From Polynucleobacter victoriensis (GTDB lineage Bacteria; Pseudomonadota; Gammaproteobacteria; Burkholderiales; Burkholderiaceae), in assembly GCF_900187875.1 (NCBI RefSeq), contig NZ_FYEX01000001.1, positions 1,116,001 through 1,180,000 of the forward strand: a stretch of 64,000 nucleotides of DNA. The letters run 5' to 3'. The notes beneath the pieces were generated by a model. It had not been told where the DNA came from. It searched no databases and was given only the letters and a program-made list of their open reading frames with translations. The position numbers and the translations under genes were made by a program. Shown in pieces: positions 33,278 through 41,652 of the stretch (position 1 is its first letter; each line of letters opens with the position of its first letter).

Positions 33278-35200
33278 ATGGCAAAGATTATTGGTATTGA
33301 CTTAGGTACAACAAACTCATGTGTGTCAGTTTTAGAGGGCAATACGCCAAAAGTAATTGAAAACGCAGAAGGTGCGCGCACAACCCCATCCATCATCGCT
33401 TACATGGAAGATGGTGAGATTTTGGTGGGTGCGCCTGCTAAGCGCCAATCTGTGACTAATCCTCGCAACACTTTGTATGCTGTAAAGCGTTTGATTGGTC
33501 GTAAATTTGAAGAAAAAGAAGTTCAAAAAGATATTGATTTGATGCCTTACACCATCGCAAAAGCCGATAACGGTGATGCATGGGTGGAAGTGCGTGGTAA
33601 AAAAATGGCCCCCCCACAAATTTCTGCAGAAGTTCTTCGCAAAATGAAGAAGACAGCTGAAGACTATTTGGGCGAGGAAGTGACTGAGGCAGTGATTACT
33701 GTTCCTGCTTACTTTAATGACAGTCAACGTCAAGCAACTAAAGATGCAGGCCGTATTGCTGGTTTAGATGTGAAGCGCATCATTAACGAACCAACCGCTG
33801 CTGCTTTAGCCTTTGGTTTGGATAAGCAAGAAAAGGGCGACCGCAAGATTGCTGTGTATGACTTGGGTGGTGGTACTTTTGACGTATCAATCATTGAAAT
33901 TGCAGACGTTGATGGTGAAAAGCAATTTGAAGTATTGTCAACCAACGGTGACACATTCTTAGGTGGTGAAGACTTCGACCAACGCATCATTGATTACATC
34001 ATTGATGAGTTCAAAAAAGAGCAAGGTGTTGATCTTTCAAAAGATGTTTTGGCTTTGCAGCGTCTAAAGGAAGCGGCTGAAAAGGCAAAGATTGAGTTGT
34101 CATCTAGCCAACAGTCAGATATCAATTTGCCATACATCACAGCCGATGCATCAGGCCCTAAGCACTTGAACATCAAGATGACTCGCGCAAAGTTAGAGTC
34201 ATTAGTTGATGACTTGATTAGTCGCACAATTGATCCATGCCGCACAGCTATTAAGGATGCGGGTGTATCTGTTGGCGATATTCATGATGTGATTTTGGTT
34301 GGCGGTATGACTCGTATGCCTAAAGTGCAAGAAAAGGTAAAAGAGTTCTTTGGTCAAGAGCCACGTAAAGATGTGAACCCAGACGAAGCAGTAGCAGTTG
34401 GTGCGGCAATTCAGGGTGCGGTGTTGTCTGGTGATCGTACAGACGTATTGTTGTTAGACGTAACACCTTTGTCATTAGGTATTGAGACATTGGGCGGCGT
34501 GATGACAAAGATGATTACTAAGAACACCACGATTCCAACAAAACATGCTCAAGTTTTCTCTACAGCAGAAGATAACCAGCCTGCGGTAACGATCAAGGTT
34601 TATCAAGGTGAGCGTGAAATGGCTGCTGCTAATAAAGTGTTGGGTGAGTTCAATTTGGAAGGTATTGCACCAGCAGCACGTGGCACCCCACAAATTGAAG
34701 TTTCATTCGATATTGATGCTAACGGTATTTTGCATGTGGGCGCAAAAGACAAAGCAACTGGTAAAGAAAACAAAATCACTATTAAGGCTAACTCAGGTTT
34801 ATCTGAGGAAGAGATCCAACGCATGGTTAAGGATGCGGAAGTTAATGCTGAAGAAGATCGCAAATTACGTGAGTTAGTTGACGCACGCAATACAGCAGAA
34901 GCTTTGTGTCATTCAACTAAGAAAGCTTTGGAAGAGCATGGCGCATCTTTAGAAGCTGGTGAAAAAGAGAAGATTGAAGCTGCAATTAAAGATTTGGAAG
35001 AGGCTACAAAAGGCACTGACAAAGAAGTAATCGCTGCTAAGACTGAAGAGTTAGGTAAAGTTAGTCAAAAATTAGGCGAGAAAGTTTATGCTGCGATGGC
35101 TGAAAAAAATCAAGCAGCACAAGCTGGCGGTGATAATGCTAAGCCTAAAGACGACAATGTCGTTGATGCTGATTTCAAGGAAGTAAACGACAAGAAGTAA
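33278..35200 (+). CDS. dnaK: Molecular chaperone DnaK (Hsp70)
   Basis: A 640-residue Hsp70. ATPase domain: IGIDLGTTNSCVSV at residues 4-17, AVITVPAYFNDSQRQATKDAG, the second phosphate loop VYDLGGGTFDVSI, and VILVGGMTRMP. The interdomain linker VLLLDVTPLSLG is intact. The substrate domain ends in a helical lid and a Gly/Asp-rich tail finishing EVNDKK. Codon use looks cleaner than that of its neighbours, as expected for a highly expressed gene. It has its own sigma-32 promoter and strong ribosome-binding site; dnaJ follows 9 bp later. Confidence 0.98.
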   Translation: MAKIIGIDLGTTNSCVSVLEGNTPKVIENAEGARTTPSIIAYMEDGEILVGAPAKRQSVTNPRNTLYAVKRLIGRKFEEKEVQKDIDLMPYTIAKADNGDAWVEVRGKKMAPPQISAEVLRKMKKTAEDYLGEEVTEAVITVPAYFNDSQRQATKDAGRIAGLDVKRIINEPTAAALAFGLDKQEKGDRKIAVYDLGGGTFDVSIIEIADVDGEKQFEVLSTNGDTFLGGEDFDQRIIDYIIDEFKKEQGVDLSKDVLALQRLKEAAEKAKIELSSSQQSDINLPYITADASGPKHLNIKMTRAKLESLVDDLISRTIDPCRTAIKDAGVSVGDIHDVILVGGMTRMPKVQEKVKEFFGQEPRKDVNPDEAVAVGAAIQGAVLSGDRTDVLLLDVTPLSLGIETLGGVMTKMITKNTTIPTKHAQVFSTAEDNQPAVTIKVYQGEREMAAANKVLGEFNLEGIAPAARGTPQIEVSFDIDANGILHVGAKDKATGKENKITIKANSGLSEEEIQRMVKDAEVNAEEDRKLRELVDARNTAEALCHSTKKALEEHGASLEAGEKEKIEAAIKDLEEATKGTDKEVIAAKTEELGKVSQKLGEKVYAAMAEKNQAAQAGGDNAKPKDDNVVDADFKEVNDKK

Positions 35201-35209
35201 GGAATAGTT

Positions 35210-36346
35210 TTGGCTAACAAGCGCGACTTTTATGACATTCTGGGGGTAGCTCGGAATGCCACTGACGATGAGATTAAAAAAGCTTATCGGAAGTTGGCAA
35301 TGAAATACCACCCAGACCGTAATCCTGATAGCAAAGAAGCTGAGGGTAAATTCAAAGAAGCCAAAGAGGCTTATGAGATGCTATCTGACCCTCAGAAGCG
35401 CGCTGCCTATGATCAATATGGTCATGCTGGAGTCGACCCCAATATGGGCGGCTTTGGTGGTGGCGGTCAAGGTTTTGGCAGTTTTTCTGATGCTTTTGGC
35501 GATATCTTCGGAGATATTTTTGGTGGCGGCGGTGCTCGCGGTGGCCGTGGCGGTCCACAGGTTTATCGTGGTGCTGATTTACGCTACAGTATGGAGATCA
35601 CGCTTGAAGAAGCTGCGCATGGTCACGAAACACAAATTCGTGTTCCTAGTTGGTCCAACTGCGATAGTTGTGGTGGCGATGGTGCAGAGCCTGGCTCAAA
35701 AGTTGAAACTTGTACGACCTGTCATGGTGCTGGTCAAGTTAGAGTTGCGCAGGGCTTTTTCTCTATGCAGCAAACTTGCCCGCGTTGCAGTGGCTCTGGT
35801 AAATACATTCCTAAGCCTTGCAAAAAATGTCATGGCGCAGGAAAAATTAAATCTCAAAAAACTCTAGAAGTAAAAATTCCAGCTGGCATTGATGACGGCA
35901 TGAGAATTCGTTCTTCTGGTAATGGCGAGCCTGGTGTTAATGGTGGTCCAAGTGGTGATTTGTATGTAGAAGTTCACATTAAAGAGCACCCAGTGTTCCA
36001 GCGTGAAGGGGAAGACTTGCATTGCGAAATGCCGATTTCATTTATTGACGCAGCTTTAGGTGGTGAAATTGAAGTTCCTACTTTGTCTGGTAAGGCAAGC
36101 TTTGATGTGCCAGAGGGAACTCAAAGTGGTCGAGTATTTAGATTAAGGTCAAAAGGTATCAAGAGTTTGAGGACTGCTTTGCCTGGTGATTTATATATTC
36201 ATGTTCAGGTTGAGACGCCAGTGAAACTCAATGAGACTCAAAAAGATCTTTTAAGAAAGTTTGATGAGAGTCTTAAGTCTGGTGGGTCTAAGCACAGCCC
36301 TCAACAAAAAGGTTGGTTAGACCGAGTAAAAGATTTTTTTAATTAA
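35210..36346 (+). CDS. dnaJ: Chaperone protein DnaJ (Hsp40)
   Basis: A 378-residue type I J-protein. The J domain occupies residues 1-70, with HPD in KYHPDRNP. A Gly/Phe-rich linker runs to about residue 130. Four zinc-binding CxxCxGxG repeats follow: CDSCGGDG, CTTCHGAG, CPRCSGSG and CKKCHGAG. The C-terminal substrate and dimer domains are complete. The start is TTG at 35210: an in-frame TAA lies just upstream, the next ATG would delete part of the J domain, and AAGGA precedes the TTG at good spacing. A TTG start may keep DnaJ below DnaK in amount. Confidence 0.96.
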   Translation: MANKRDFYDILGVARNATDDEIKKAYRKLAMKYHPDRNPDSKEAEGKFKEAKEAYEMLSDPQKRAAYDQYGHAGVDPNMGGFGGGGQGFGSFSDAFGDIFGDIFGGGGARGGRGGPQVYRGADLRYSMEITLEEAAHGHETQIRVPSWSNCDSCGGDGAEPGSKVETCTTCHGAGQVRVAQGFFSMQQTCPRCSGSGKYIPKPCKKCHGAGKIKSQKTLEVKIPAGIDDGMRIRSSGNGEPGVNGGPSGDLYVEVHIKEHPVFQREGEDLHCEMPISFIDAALGGEIEVPTLSGKASFDVPEGTQSGRVFRLRSKGIKSLRTALPGDLYIHVQVETPVKLNETQKDLLRKFDESLKSGGSKHSPQQKGWLDRVKDFFN

Positions 36347-36361
36347 TTTTTTACTAAATCA

Positions 36362-37189
36362 TCAAGACTTAAAGCAATGTTCAGGACCGGGAAATTTCCC
36401 GGTTTTGACTTCTTGGATATAGCTTTTAAAAGCGCCCTCTATCGACTCTTGTCCCAACAAAAAGTTTTTAACAAACTTAGGACTTCTGCCTGGGAACGCT
36501 CCTAGCATGTCATGCATGACCAATACTTGACCAGAGCAATCTGGGCCGGCGCCAATGCCAATAGTTGGCAGTTTGATCGATGCTGTAGCTTTTTTGCCAA
36601 GTTCTGAAGGAATTGCTTCTAGTACTAAAAGTTGTGCGCCAGCTTTTTCAAGCGTTTGTGCATCCTTCACTAATATTTCTGCTGCTTCAGCAGATTTTCC
36701 TTGGACTTTGAATCCGCCTAAAGTGTGAACTGATTGAGGTAGTAGGCCTAAGTGCGCACATACTGGGACACTTCTTTCAACTAAAAATCGTACCGTTTCG
36801 GCAAGCCATGAGCCGCCCTCTAGTTTGACCATGTGCGCGCCTGCTCTCATGAGTGAGGCAGCATTTTCCATCGCTTGTTCAGGAGTTGAGTAGGTGCCAA
36901 ATGGCATATCAGCAACTAGAAAAGCTGATTGATTACCTTTGGCTACGCAGCTAACGTGATAAACCATTTGTTCAATGGTGACTGGAATCGTGCTTGTTTG
37001 TCCTTGGATGATGTTGCCTAGTGAGTCGCCAACCAAAATCACATCAATCCCTGACTGATCCATGAGATTGGCAAAGCTTGCATCGTAGGCTGTTAGAACG
37101 GCAATCTTTTCACCTGCCTCACGCATTGCTTGCAGTTTTGAAATGGTGATTGGCGCTCGATTAGCAGCAGCTTCTTGTAGGTAACTCAT
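36362..37189 (-). CDS. panB: 3-methyl-2-oxobutanoate hydroxymethyltransferase
   Basis: A 275-residue TIM-barrel enzyme of pantothenate synthesis, making ketopantoate from ketoisovalerate and methylene-tetrahydrofolate. The family blocks are clear: AVLTAYDASFANLMDQSGIDVILVGDSLGNIIQG (Mg-binding Asp residues), MVKLEGG, PVCAHLGLLPQSVHTLGGFKVQGK, LLVLEAIPSELG and IGIGAGPDCSGQVLVMHD. The C-terminal codons also encode the dnaJ terminator on the opposite strand. panC is not in the window. It is the last gene of a six-gene minus-strand run. Confidence 0.97.
   Translation of the reverse strand: MSYLQEAAANRAPITISKLQAMREAGEKIAVLTAYDASFANLMDQSGIDVILVGDSLGNIIQGQTSTIPVTIEQMVYHVSCVAKGNQSAFLVADMPFGTYSTPEQAMENAASLMRAGAHMVKLEGGSWLAETVRFLVERSVPVCAHLGLLPQSVHTLGGFKVQGKSAEAAEILVKDAQTLEKAGAQLLVLEAIPSELGKKATASIKLPTIGIGAGPDCSGQVLVMHDMLGAFPGRSPKFVKNFLLGQESIEGAFKSYIQEVKTGKFPGPEHCFKS
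36386..36407 (+). terminator. dnaJ terminator inside the 3' end of panB
   Basis: An 18-bp perfect palindrome (ACCGGGAAATTTCCCGGT, 36386-36403) is followed by TTTT on the plus strand. It lies 40 bp beyond the dnaJ stop and within the last codons of the convergent panB gene. Its reverse reads without a T tract, so it serves the plus-strand transcript. Confidence 0.8.
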
Positions 37190-37204
37190 AATTTTTTGCA
37201 GTCT

Positions 37205-37708
37205 TTAAATATGTTGACTAGGGCAGTTGCAGCCTTTGACCTTTTCAATGCGTTGGTGTTCAACATTAGGAATATATTTCGTTAATTTACCAAATCCTGG
37301 TAGATCAATGTCTGGAGCGATCTCTAAGAGTGGGAGTAATACGAATGATCTCTCAATCATACGTGGATGTGGGATGGTTAGTCGATCATTACTAATAGAC
37401 ACATTGTCGTAGGCTAGTACATCAAGATCGATAGTTCTAGGTGCGTTGATATAAGGTCTTTCGCGACCAAAAGTGTTCTCTACTTTTTGACAAATGGCTA
37501 ACAAGTCTTCTGGGGGTAATTCTGTCTCAAGGGAGATTACAGCGTTGATGAAGTCGGGGCCTTCTGCATCTACGGGGGCACTTTGGTACATACAACTGCG
37601 TGTGAGTACCCTTAGCTCAGGATTTTGAGCTAAACAAACTATGGCATCTTTGATGAGTTGTTTCGTATCACCAATATTGCCACCAAGACCAATAAAGGCC
37701 AGTGCCAT
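37205..37708 (-). CDS. folK: 2-amino-4-hydroxy-6-hydroxymethyldihydropteridine pyrophosphokinase
   Basis: A 167-residue HPPK, the folate-pathway kinase that pyrophosphorylates the pterin. The N-terminus ALAFIGLGGNIGDTKQLI and the FINAVISLETELPPEDLL block are typical. The signature is RPYINAPRTIDLDVLAYD, with its two Mg-binding Asp residues. PHPRMIERSFVLLPLLEIAPD closes the active site. It precedes panB by 15 bp; folK-panB linkage is common in proteobacteria. Confidence 0.96.
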   Translation of the reverse strand: MALAFIGLGGNIGDTKQLIKDAIVCLAQNPELRVLTRSCMYQSAPVDAEGPDFINAVISLETELPPEDLLAICQKVENTFGRERPYINAPRTIDLDVLAYDNVSISNDRLTIPHPRMIERSFVLLPLLEIAPDIDLPGFGKLTKYIPNVEHQRIEKVKGCNCPSQHI

Positions 37709-37747
37709 GAAACTCCCTTTTCAATATAACCGTACTTTATCTTTTTT

Positions 37748-39145
37748 TTAATTATTTTGCTCGGCAGGACTAGATTTTGCCACGCGTGATCGATTTCTTC
37801 TGCGACGCTTTTTTGCAGGATTACTGCTGACCTCTTGGTTTTCTGATTTTGCTTGCAGCATGAGGTCTGCTCTTAGGTTTTCATCACCTTGCCAGAAGTC
37901 AGTCCACCATTGGCCAATTTCTGCATCAGCTTGCCCTGTTTCGCAACGCAACAAAAGAAAATCGTAGCCAGCTTTAAATTTCGGACTTTCAATGAGGCGA
38001 TATGGGTAGCGACCAACTCGTTTTTCTAGGCGGGGTTGCATCGCCCAGATTTCACGCATATCTGCTTCATGACGGCGTTGCATACCTAAGAAAGCTTTTT
38101 GTTGATTGAATATTTCATCAATGGCAGCGTGAAGTGCTGGGATGCTTGGCATACCGTTGCTCTCAAAATTAGCCCAAGCTTCTTGAACGTCATGCCAAAG
38201 TAATGTGGCAAATAAGAAGCCACCAGACACTGGTTTGCCAGCTTTGATGCGTGCATCAGTGTTTTCAAGTGACTTTTTGACAAATAGTGTGCGATCTTCA
38301 TCTGACAATATGGCTTCAATCAGGGGCAAAATTTTGTGATGTAGACCAACTTTCTGCAAGCCTTCAATTGAAGCCCATGCATGCCCTGACATTAGTAATT
38401 TTAGAATTTCGTCAAACAGTCTTGAGCTAGGTACGTCCTGAATTAAATCACCTAAAATTTCAATGGGTTTGAGAGTATTTTCTTCAATTAAAAATCCTGT
38501 TTTGGCCGCGAATCGAATCGCCCTTAACATTCTCACCGGATCTTCTCTGTAGCGCTGACTAGGCTCTCCGATCATGCGAATAATCTTTGCCTGAATATCT
38601 TGCATGCCAGAGTGGTAATCCAAAACTGTCTCGGTTTGTGGATCGTAGTACATGGCATTAATTGAAAAGTCTCTGCGGGTGGCGTCTTCGGCTTGGCTGC
38701 CCCAAACGTTGTCACGCAAAATACGACCATTAGCTGCTACATGAGCATCATCTGCTTGCACATGCGCTCTAAATGTTGACACCTCAATAATTTCTGGACG
38801 CTCTTTGCCATAAAAAGTCACATGAACAATTTGAAAGCGTCGGCCAATTAATCTTGAGCGGCGAAAGAGTTTTTGAACTTGCTCGGGCGTAGCATTGGTT
38901 GCCACATCAAAATCTTTGGGGGCAATGCCTAAAAGCAAATCCCTGACTGCGCCACCCACGATATAAGCCTCGTAGCCAGCTTCTTGTAATACATGAGTCA
39001 CTTTTACAGCATTTTTTGACAGCAACTCAGGGTCGATGTGGTGTGAGCGCTTGATGATTTTTTTGGGACTCAGTGTGTGCCCATGCTTCAAACCTTTTTG
39101 CTTAGGAGATTTGCTAAGGATTCTGTCTATAAAACGACGAATCAT
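37748..39145 (-). CDS. pcnB: Poly(A) polymerase I
   Basis: A 465-residue nucleotidyltransferase that adds short A tails to RNA and promotes decay. The class II polymerase core is visible: AYIVGGAVRDLLLGIAPKDFDVATNATPEQV (GG-x(8-12)-DxD), RRSRLIGRRFQIVHV, RRDFSINAMYYDP and RYREDPVRMLRAIRFAAK. The long GEDxxR-type spacing and the Arg/Lys-rich C-terminal tail (KKRRRRNRSR) favour PcnB over a CCA-adding enzyme, but the families are close. It overlaps the upstream phosphatase gene by 4 bp. Confidence 0.92.
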   Translation of the reverse strand: MIRRFIDRILSKSPKQKGLKHGHTLSPKKIIKRSHHIDPELLSKNAVKVTHVLQEAGYEAYIVGGAVRDLLLGIAPKDFDVATNATPEQVQKLFRRSRLIGRRFQIVHVTFYGKERPEIIEVSTFRAHVQADDAHVAANGRILRDNVWGSQAEDATRRDFSINAMYYDPQTETVLDYHSGMQDIQAKIIRMIGEPSQRYREDPVRMLRAIRFAAKTGFLIEENTLKPIEILGDLIQDVPSSRLFDEILKLLMSGHAWASIEGLQKVGLHHKILPLIEAILSDEDRTLFVKKSLENTDARIKAGKPVSGGFLFATLLWHDVQEAWANFESNGMPSIPALHAAIDEIFNQQKAFLGMQRRHEADMREIWAMQPRLEKRVGRYPYRLIESPKFKAGYDFLLLRCETGQADAEIGQWWTDFWQGDENLRADLMLQAKSENQEVSSNPAKKRRRRNRSRVAKSSPAEQNN

Positions 39146-39822
39146 GCGAACAACTCCAAAATTGGCCAGTTATTTTCAATCGCCTTAGAGCGAAGTGATT
39201 GATCTGGATTGGTGGGGATTGGCTGAGTTACTTTTTCCATGAGGGGTAAATCATTAATGGAGTCAGAGTAAAAGTAACTTTTTTCCAATGATGACCAAGA
39301 TAATTTTTCTGAAGATAGCCAGCTTTCAACCCTGGTTACCTTACCTTCTCTAAAGTTGGGTGTGCCAGCAACTTTTCCAGAAAAATTGCCAGTATTTGGA
39401 TCACCCAATACCTCTGGTTCTGTAGCAATCAGGTGTTTGATCCCAAATGCTTGAACAATAGGTCGAGTTACAAAACTGTTGGTAGCAGTTACAACGCAGC
39501 AAACATCATTTTGATCCTGATGTTTTTTAACTAAATCAAAAGCGCTTGAACGAAGATTTGGTTTGATCACTTCGTGCATGAACTGTGCATGCCATTCATT
39601 CAGTTGAGAGCGTGAGTGTTCTGAGAGTGGTTTTAGGGCGAAAGCCAAAAAAGCATAAATATCAAGGCGACCTGCTTTGTAGTCTGCATAAAAGCGTTCA
39701 TTTTCAGCCGCGTAGTAGTTGGCATCTACAACACCAATTTTGACTAAAAAGCGGCCCCATTCATGATCGCTATCAATCGGCAGAAGGGTGTGGTCTAAAT
39801 CGAATAAGGCAAGTTGTGTCAT
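39142..39822 (-). CDS. HAD-superfamily (subfamily IB, SerB-like) phosphatase of unknown substrate
   Basis: A 226-residue hydrolase. Motif I is FDLDHTLLP at residues 7-15 (nucleophile and acid Asp), motif II is the VVTATNSFV segment, motif III is the Lys within REGKV, and motif IV is YSDSINDLPLM. The helical cap lies between motifs I and II. The protein belongs to the HAD-IB group that includes phosphoserine phosphatase relatives, but the specificity residues do not tell me the substrate. It is locked between hda and pcnB with a 4-bp overlap, so it is probably co-expressed with them. Confidence 0.85.
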   Translation of the reverse strand: MTQLALFDLDHTLLPIDSDHEWGRFLVKIGVVDANYYAAENERFYADYKAGRLDIYAFLAFALKPLSEHSRSQLNEWHAQFMHEVIKPNLRSSAFDLVKKHQDQNDVCCVVTATNSFVTRPIVQAFGIKHLIATEPEVLGDPNTGNFSGKVAGTPNFREGKVTRVESWLSSEKLSWSSLEKSYFYSDSINDLPLMEKVTQPIPTNPDQSLRSKAIENNWPILELFA

Positions 39823-39837
39823 TGCTTGTCATTATGC

Positions 39838-40596
39838 TCAATTTTTTTGAGCGAGCATTTCTTTTACTAATGGAAGAGTGATGGCTCTTTTGGTTTCTAA
39901 CGAGTAGGCATCAAGGGCTTCCAACAAAGACATAAGACTTGGCATGTCTCTATGAAAGTGCCTTAGTAGCCATGGGGCTACTTCTGTTGATAAATTTAAA
40001 CCTCTGGCTAAGGCAGCTTGTTGAAGGGCTTGCAACTTTTCGCCGTCAGATAAAGCATGCATCTGAAATACAAGCCCCCAGGCTAAGCGAGTTCTGAGAT
40101 CTTCTCTTAACTGTAAATTGGCTGGTGGTAATAGACTTGTTGTAATGAGTGCTTGCTTAGTTGATTCTTTAATCAAATTATGTAATCTGAATAGGGCACC
40201 TTGCGAGAATTCATCTAAATGATCAATATCATCAACGCAAAGAATGACTGAAGAGTTTGATTGGTCTTCTACGCTTTTACCGGCGATACGCCAATCATCT
40301 GGGGTGCTGTCTTGATTGAGTAAAAATGCATCAATACCTTGCTCAATACCTTTTAAATACATTGCTTGAAGTATGTGTGTTCTGCCTGAGCCACTAACTC
40401 CCCATGCATGAATCATCCTCATATCAACTCGCAGAGGGTCTGTGGAGTGATCAGTTTGTAGCCAAGAGTTTTGCAGGCTTTTGAGAATCGCGCTTAAATT
40501 CTCATTACCTGTGGCAATGAAATTATCTAAGCTAGGCTTGGGTATATGGCCTAGATCAAGAGCAATTTGGCGAGGTAGAGGTGGTAGATTTGTCAC
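39838..40596 (-). CDS. hda: Hda-type DnaA paralogue, regulator of replication initiation
   Basis: A 252-residue AAA+ protein of the DnaA family without the DnaA DNA-binding domain. A Walker-A-like loop GVSGSGRTH, Walker B ILCVDDIDHLDE, and the sensor/arginine-finger region RTRLAWGLVF are present. The N-terminus PPLPRQIALDLG suits the beta-clamp binding motif of Hda (Q-L/I-x-L-x-L-like, here QIALDLG). Hda with the sliding clamp triggers ATP hydrolysis by DnaA after initiation. It follows the AI-2E permease gene by 2 bp. Confidence 0.9.
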   Translation of the reverse strand: MTNLPPLPRQIALDLGHIPKPSLDNFIATGNENLSAILKSLQNSWLQTDHSTDPLRVDMRMIHAWGVSGSGRTHILQAMYLKGIEQGIDAFLLNQDSTPDDWRIAGKSVEDQSNSSVILCVDDIDHLDEFSQGALFRLHNLIKESTKQALITTSLLPPANLQLREDLRTRLAWGLVFQMHALSDGEKLQALQQAALARGLNLSTEVAPWLLRHFHRDMPSLMSLLEALDAYSLETKRAITLPLVKEMLAQKN

Positions 40597-40598
40597 AG

Positions 40599-41594
40599 TT
40601 AATCGTTATTTTTATACCAAGCGCTATCCTGGTAGGCTTGCATCGCATGCTTGCAAAGCACCAGAATAATGGCACTCATTGGCAACGCTAACAAAATACC
40701 AAAAAATCCAAACCAACTGCCAAATAAAATTAAAGCAAACACAACCAATACTGGATGTAAGCCAATTTTTTCTCCAACCAATTTAGGTGTCAAAAATAAG
40801 CTCTCAATTGCTTGGCCTGCTATGTAGAGTGCCAAAACTGCTAAAAGGCTGCCGCCTGTTTCTGCCTGGAGTAATCCTGAGAGTAGGGCGAGTATCAATG
40901 CCACACCATAACCAATGTACGGAATAAAAATGGCGATGCCAGTGAATAATCCCAACGCAAGGGCGCCTGTAATTCCGAGTAAATAAAGTCCTACGGAGTA
41001 ATAAATAGACAGTATGGTGATGACCAATAACTGGCCTCTTAGATACTGCGATAGTAGTTGATCAATCTCAACAAGGATTTGTTTTACAAGAGGTAACCAA
41101 CGGGGAGGAATAAGAGGATTTAATTTTTTAAAGAACTCATCCCATTGGCCAACTAGGTAAAACACGATAAAAACTATCAGTACTAATCCAAATAGACTGC
41201 CCAGAATGCTTTGACCTGAGCTTAGGATGGTTGATAGGCTGGAGCTGATTATGGCGTCTGCATTATTTGAGAGCTGCTCGCTAATCCGGCTTTGAATGAT
41301 TTCTTGAATCTTTTTGAGATCAAAGTTAATTGCTAGATTATCTAGCCATGGTTGTAATGACCTTTGGGTAAGATCTAGCCAAATTGGTAATTGTTGGCGT
41401 AAAGCCGGCAATTCTTGCTGTAAAACGCTTATAAATAAAAGAATTAAGCCCAAAATACCCAAAAAGCCGATTAGAACCGTTAATGCTGCAGATAACGTTT
41501 TGCCGGCTCTTAGGGCTAGAAAGCAGGTAAATACTGGCCTTAAGACATAAGCCAGGATAAAAGCTGCCAAGAAAGTTGTTAATAAAGAGGCCAT
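40599..41594 (-). CDS. AI-2E-family (PerM/YdiK-type) membrane transporter
   Basis: A 331-residue membrane protein with about seven to eight hydrophobic segments, grouped as four N-terminal and four C-terminal around a soluble stretch (residues 70-130). The C-terminal family block is visible as ALGLFTGIAIFIPYIGYGVALILALLSG, then LTPKLVGEKIGLHPVLVVFALILFGSWFG. Members have been linked to AI-2 export or Na+/H+ antiport; the substrate here is unknown. It is first in the six-gene run with hda, pcnB, folK and panB, divergent from purM. The same permease-hda order next to purM is common in Burkholderiales. Confidence 0.88.
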   Translation of the reverse strand: MASLLTTFLAAFILAYVLRPVFTCFLALRAGKTLSAALTVLIGFLGILGLILLFISVLQQELPALRQQLPIWLDLTQRSLQPWLDNLAINFDLKKIQEIIQSRISEQLSNNADAIISSSLSTILSSGQSILGSLFGLVLIVFIVFYLVGQWDEFFKKLNPLIPPRWLPLVKQILVEIDQLLSQYLRGQLLVITILSIYYSVGLYLLGITGALALGLFTGIAIFIPYIGYGVALILALLSGLLQAETGGSLLAVLALYIAGQAIESLFLTPKLVGEKIGLHPVLVVFALILFGSWFGFFGILLALPMSAIILVLCKHAMQAYQDSAWYKNND

Positions 41595-41652
41595 AGGTTT
41601 AGCGTATCCACTAGAATTCTAGGATTCTACTGATTCAAATACATTTATAGCT

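Noticed and set aside
41611..41622. 12-bp palindrome CTAGAATTCTAG before purM, and the similar ATTCTAGAAT at 51970-51979
   Set aside because: They share a core but are short, AT-rich and lie before unrelated genes. Two chance palindromes in 64 kb are expected, so I did not call an operator.
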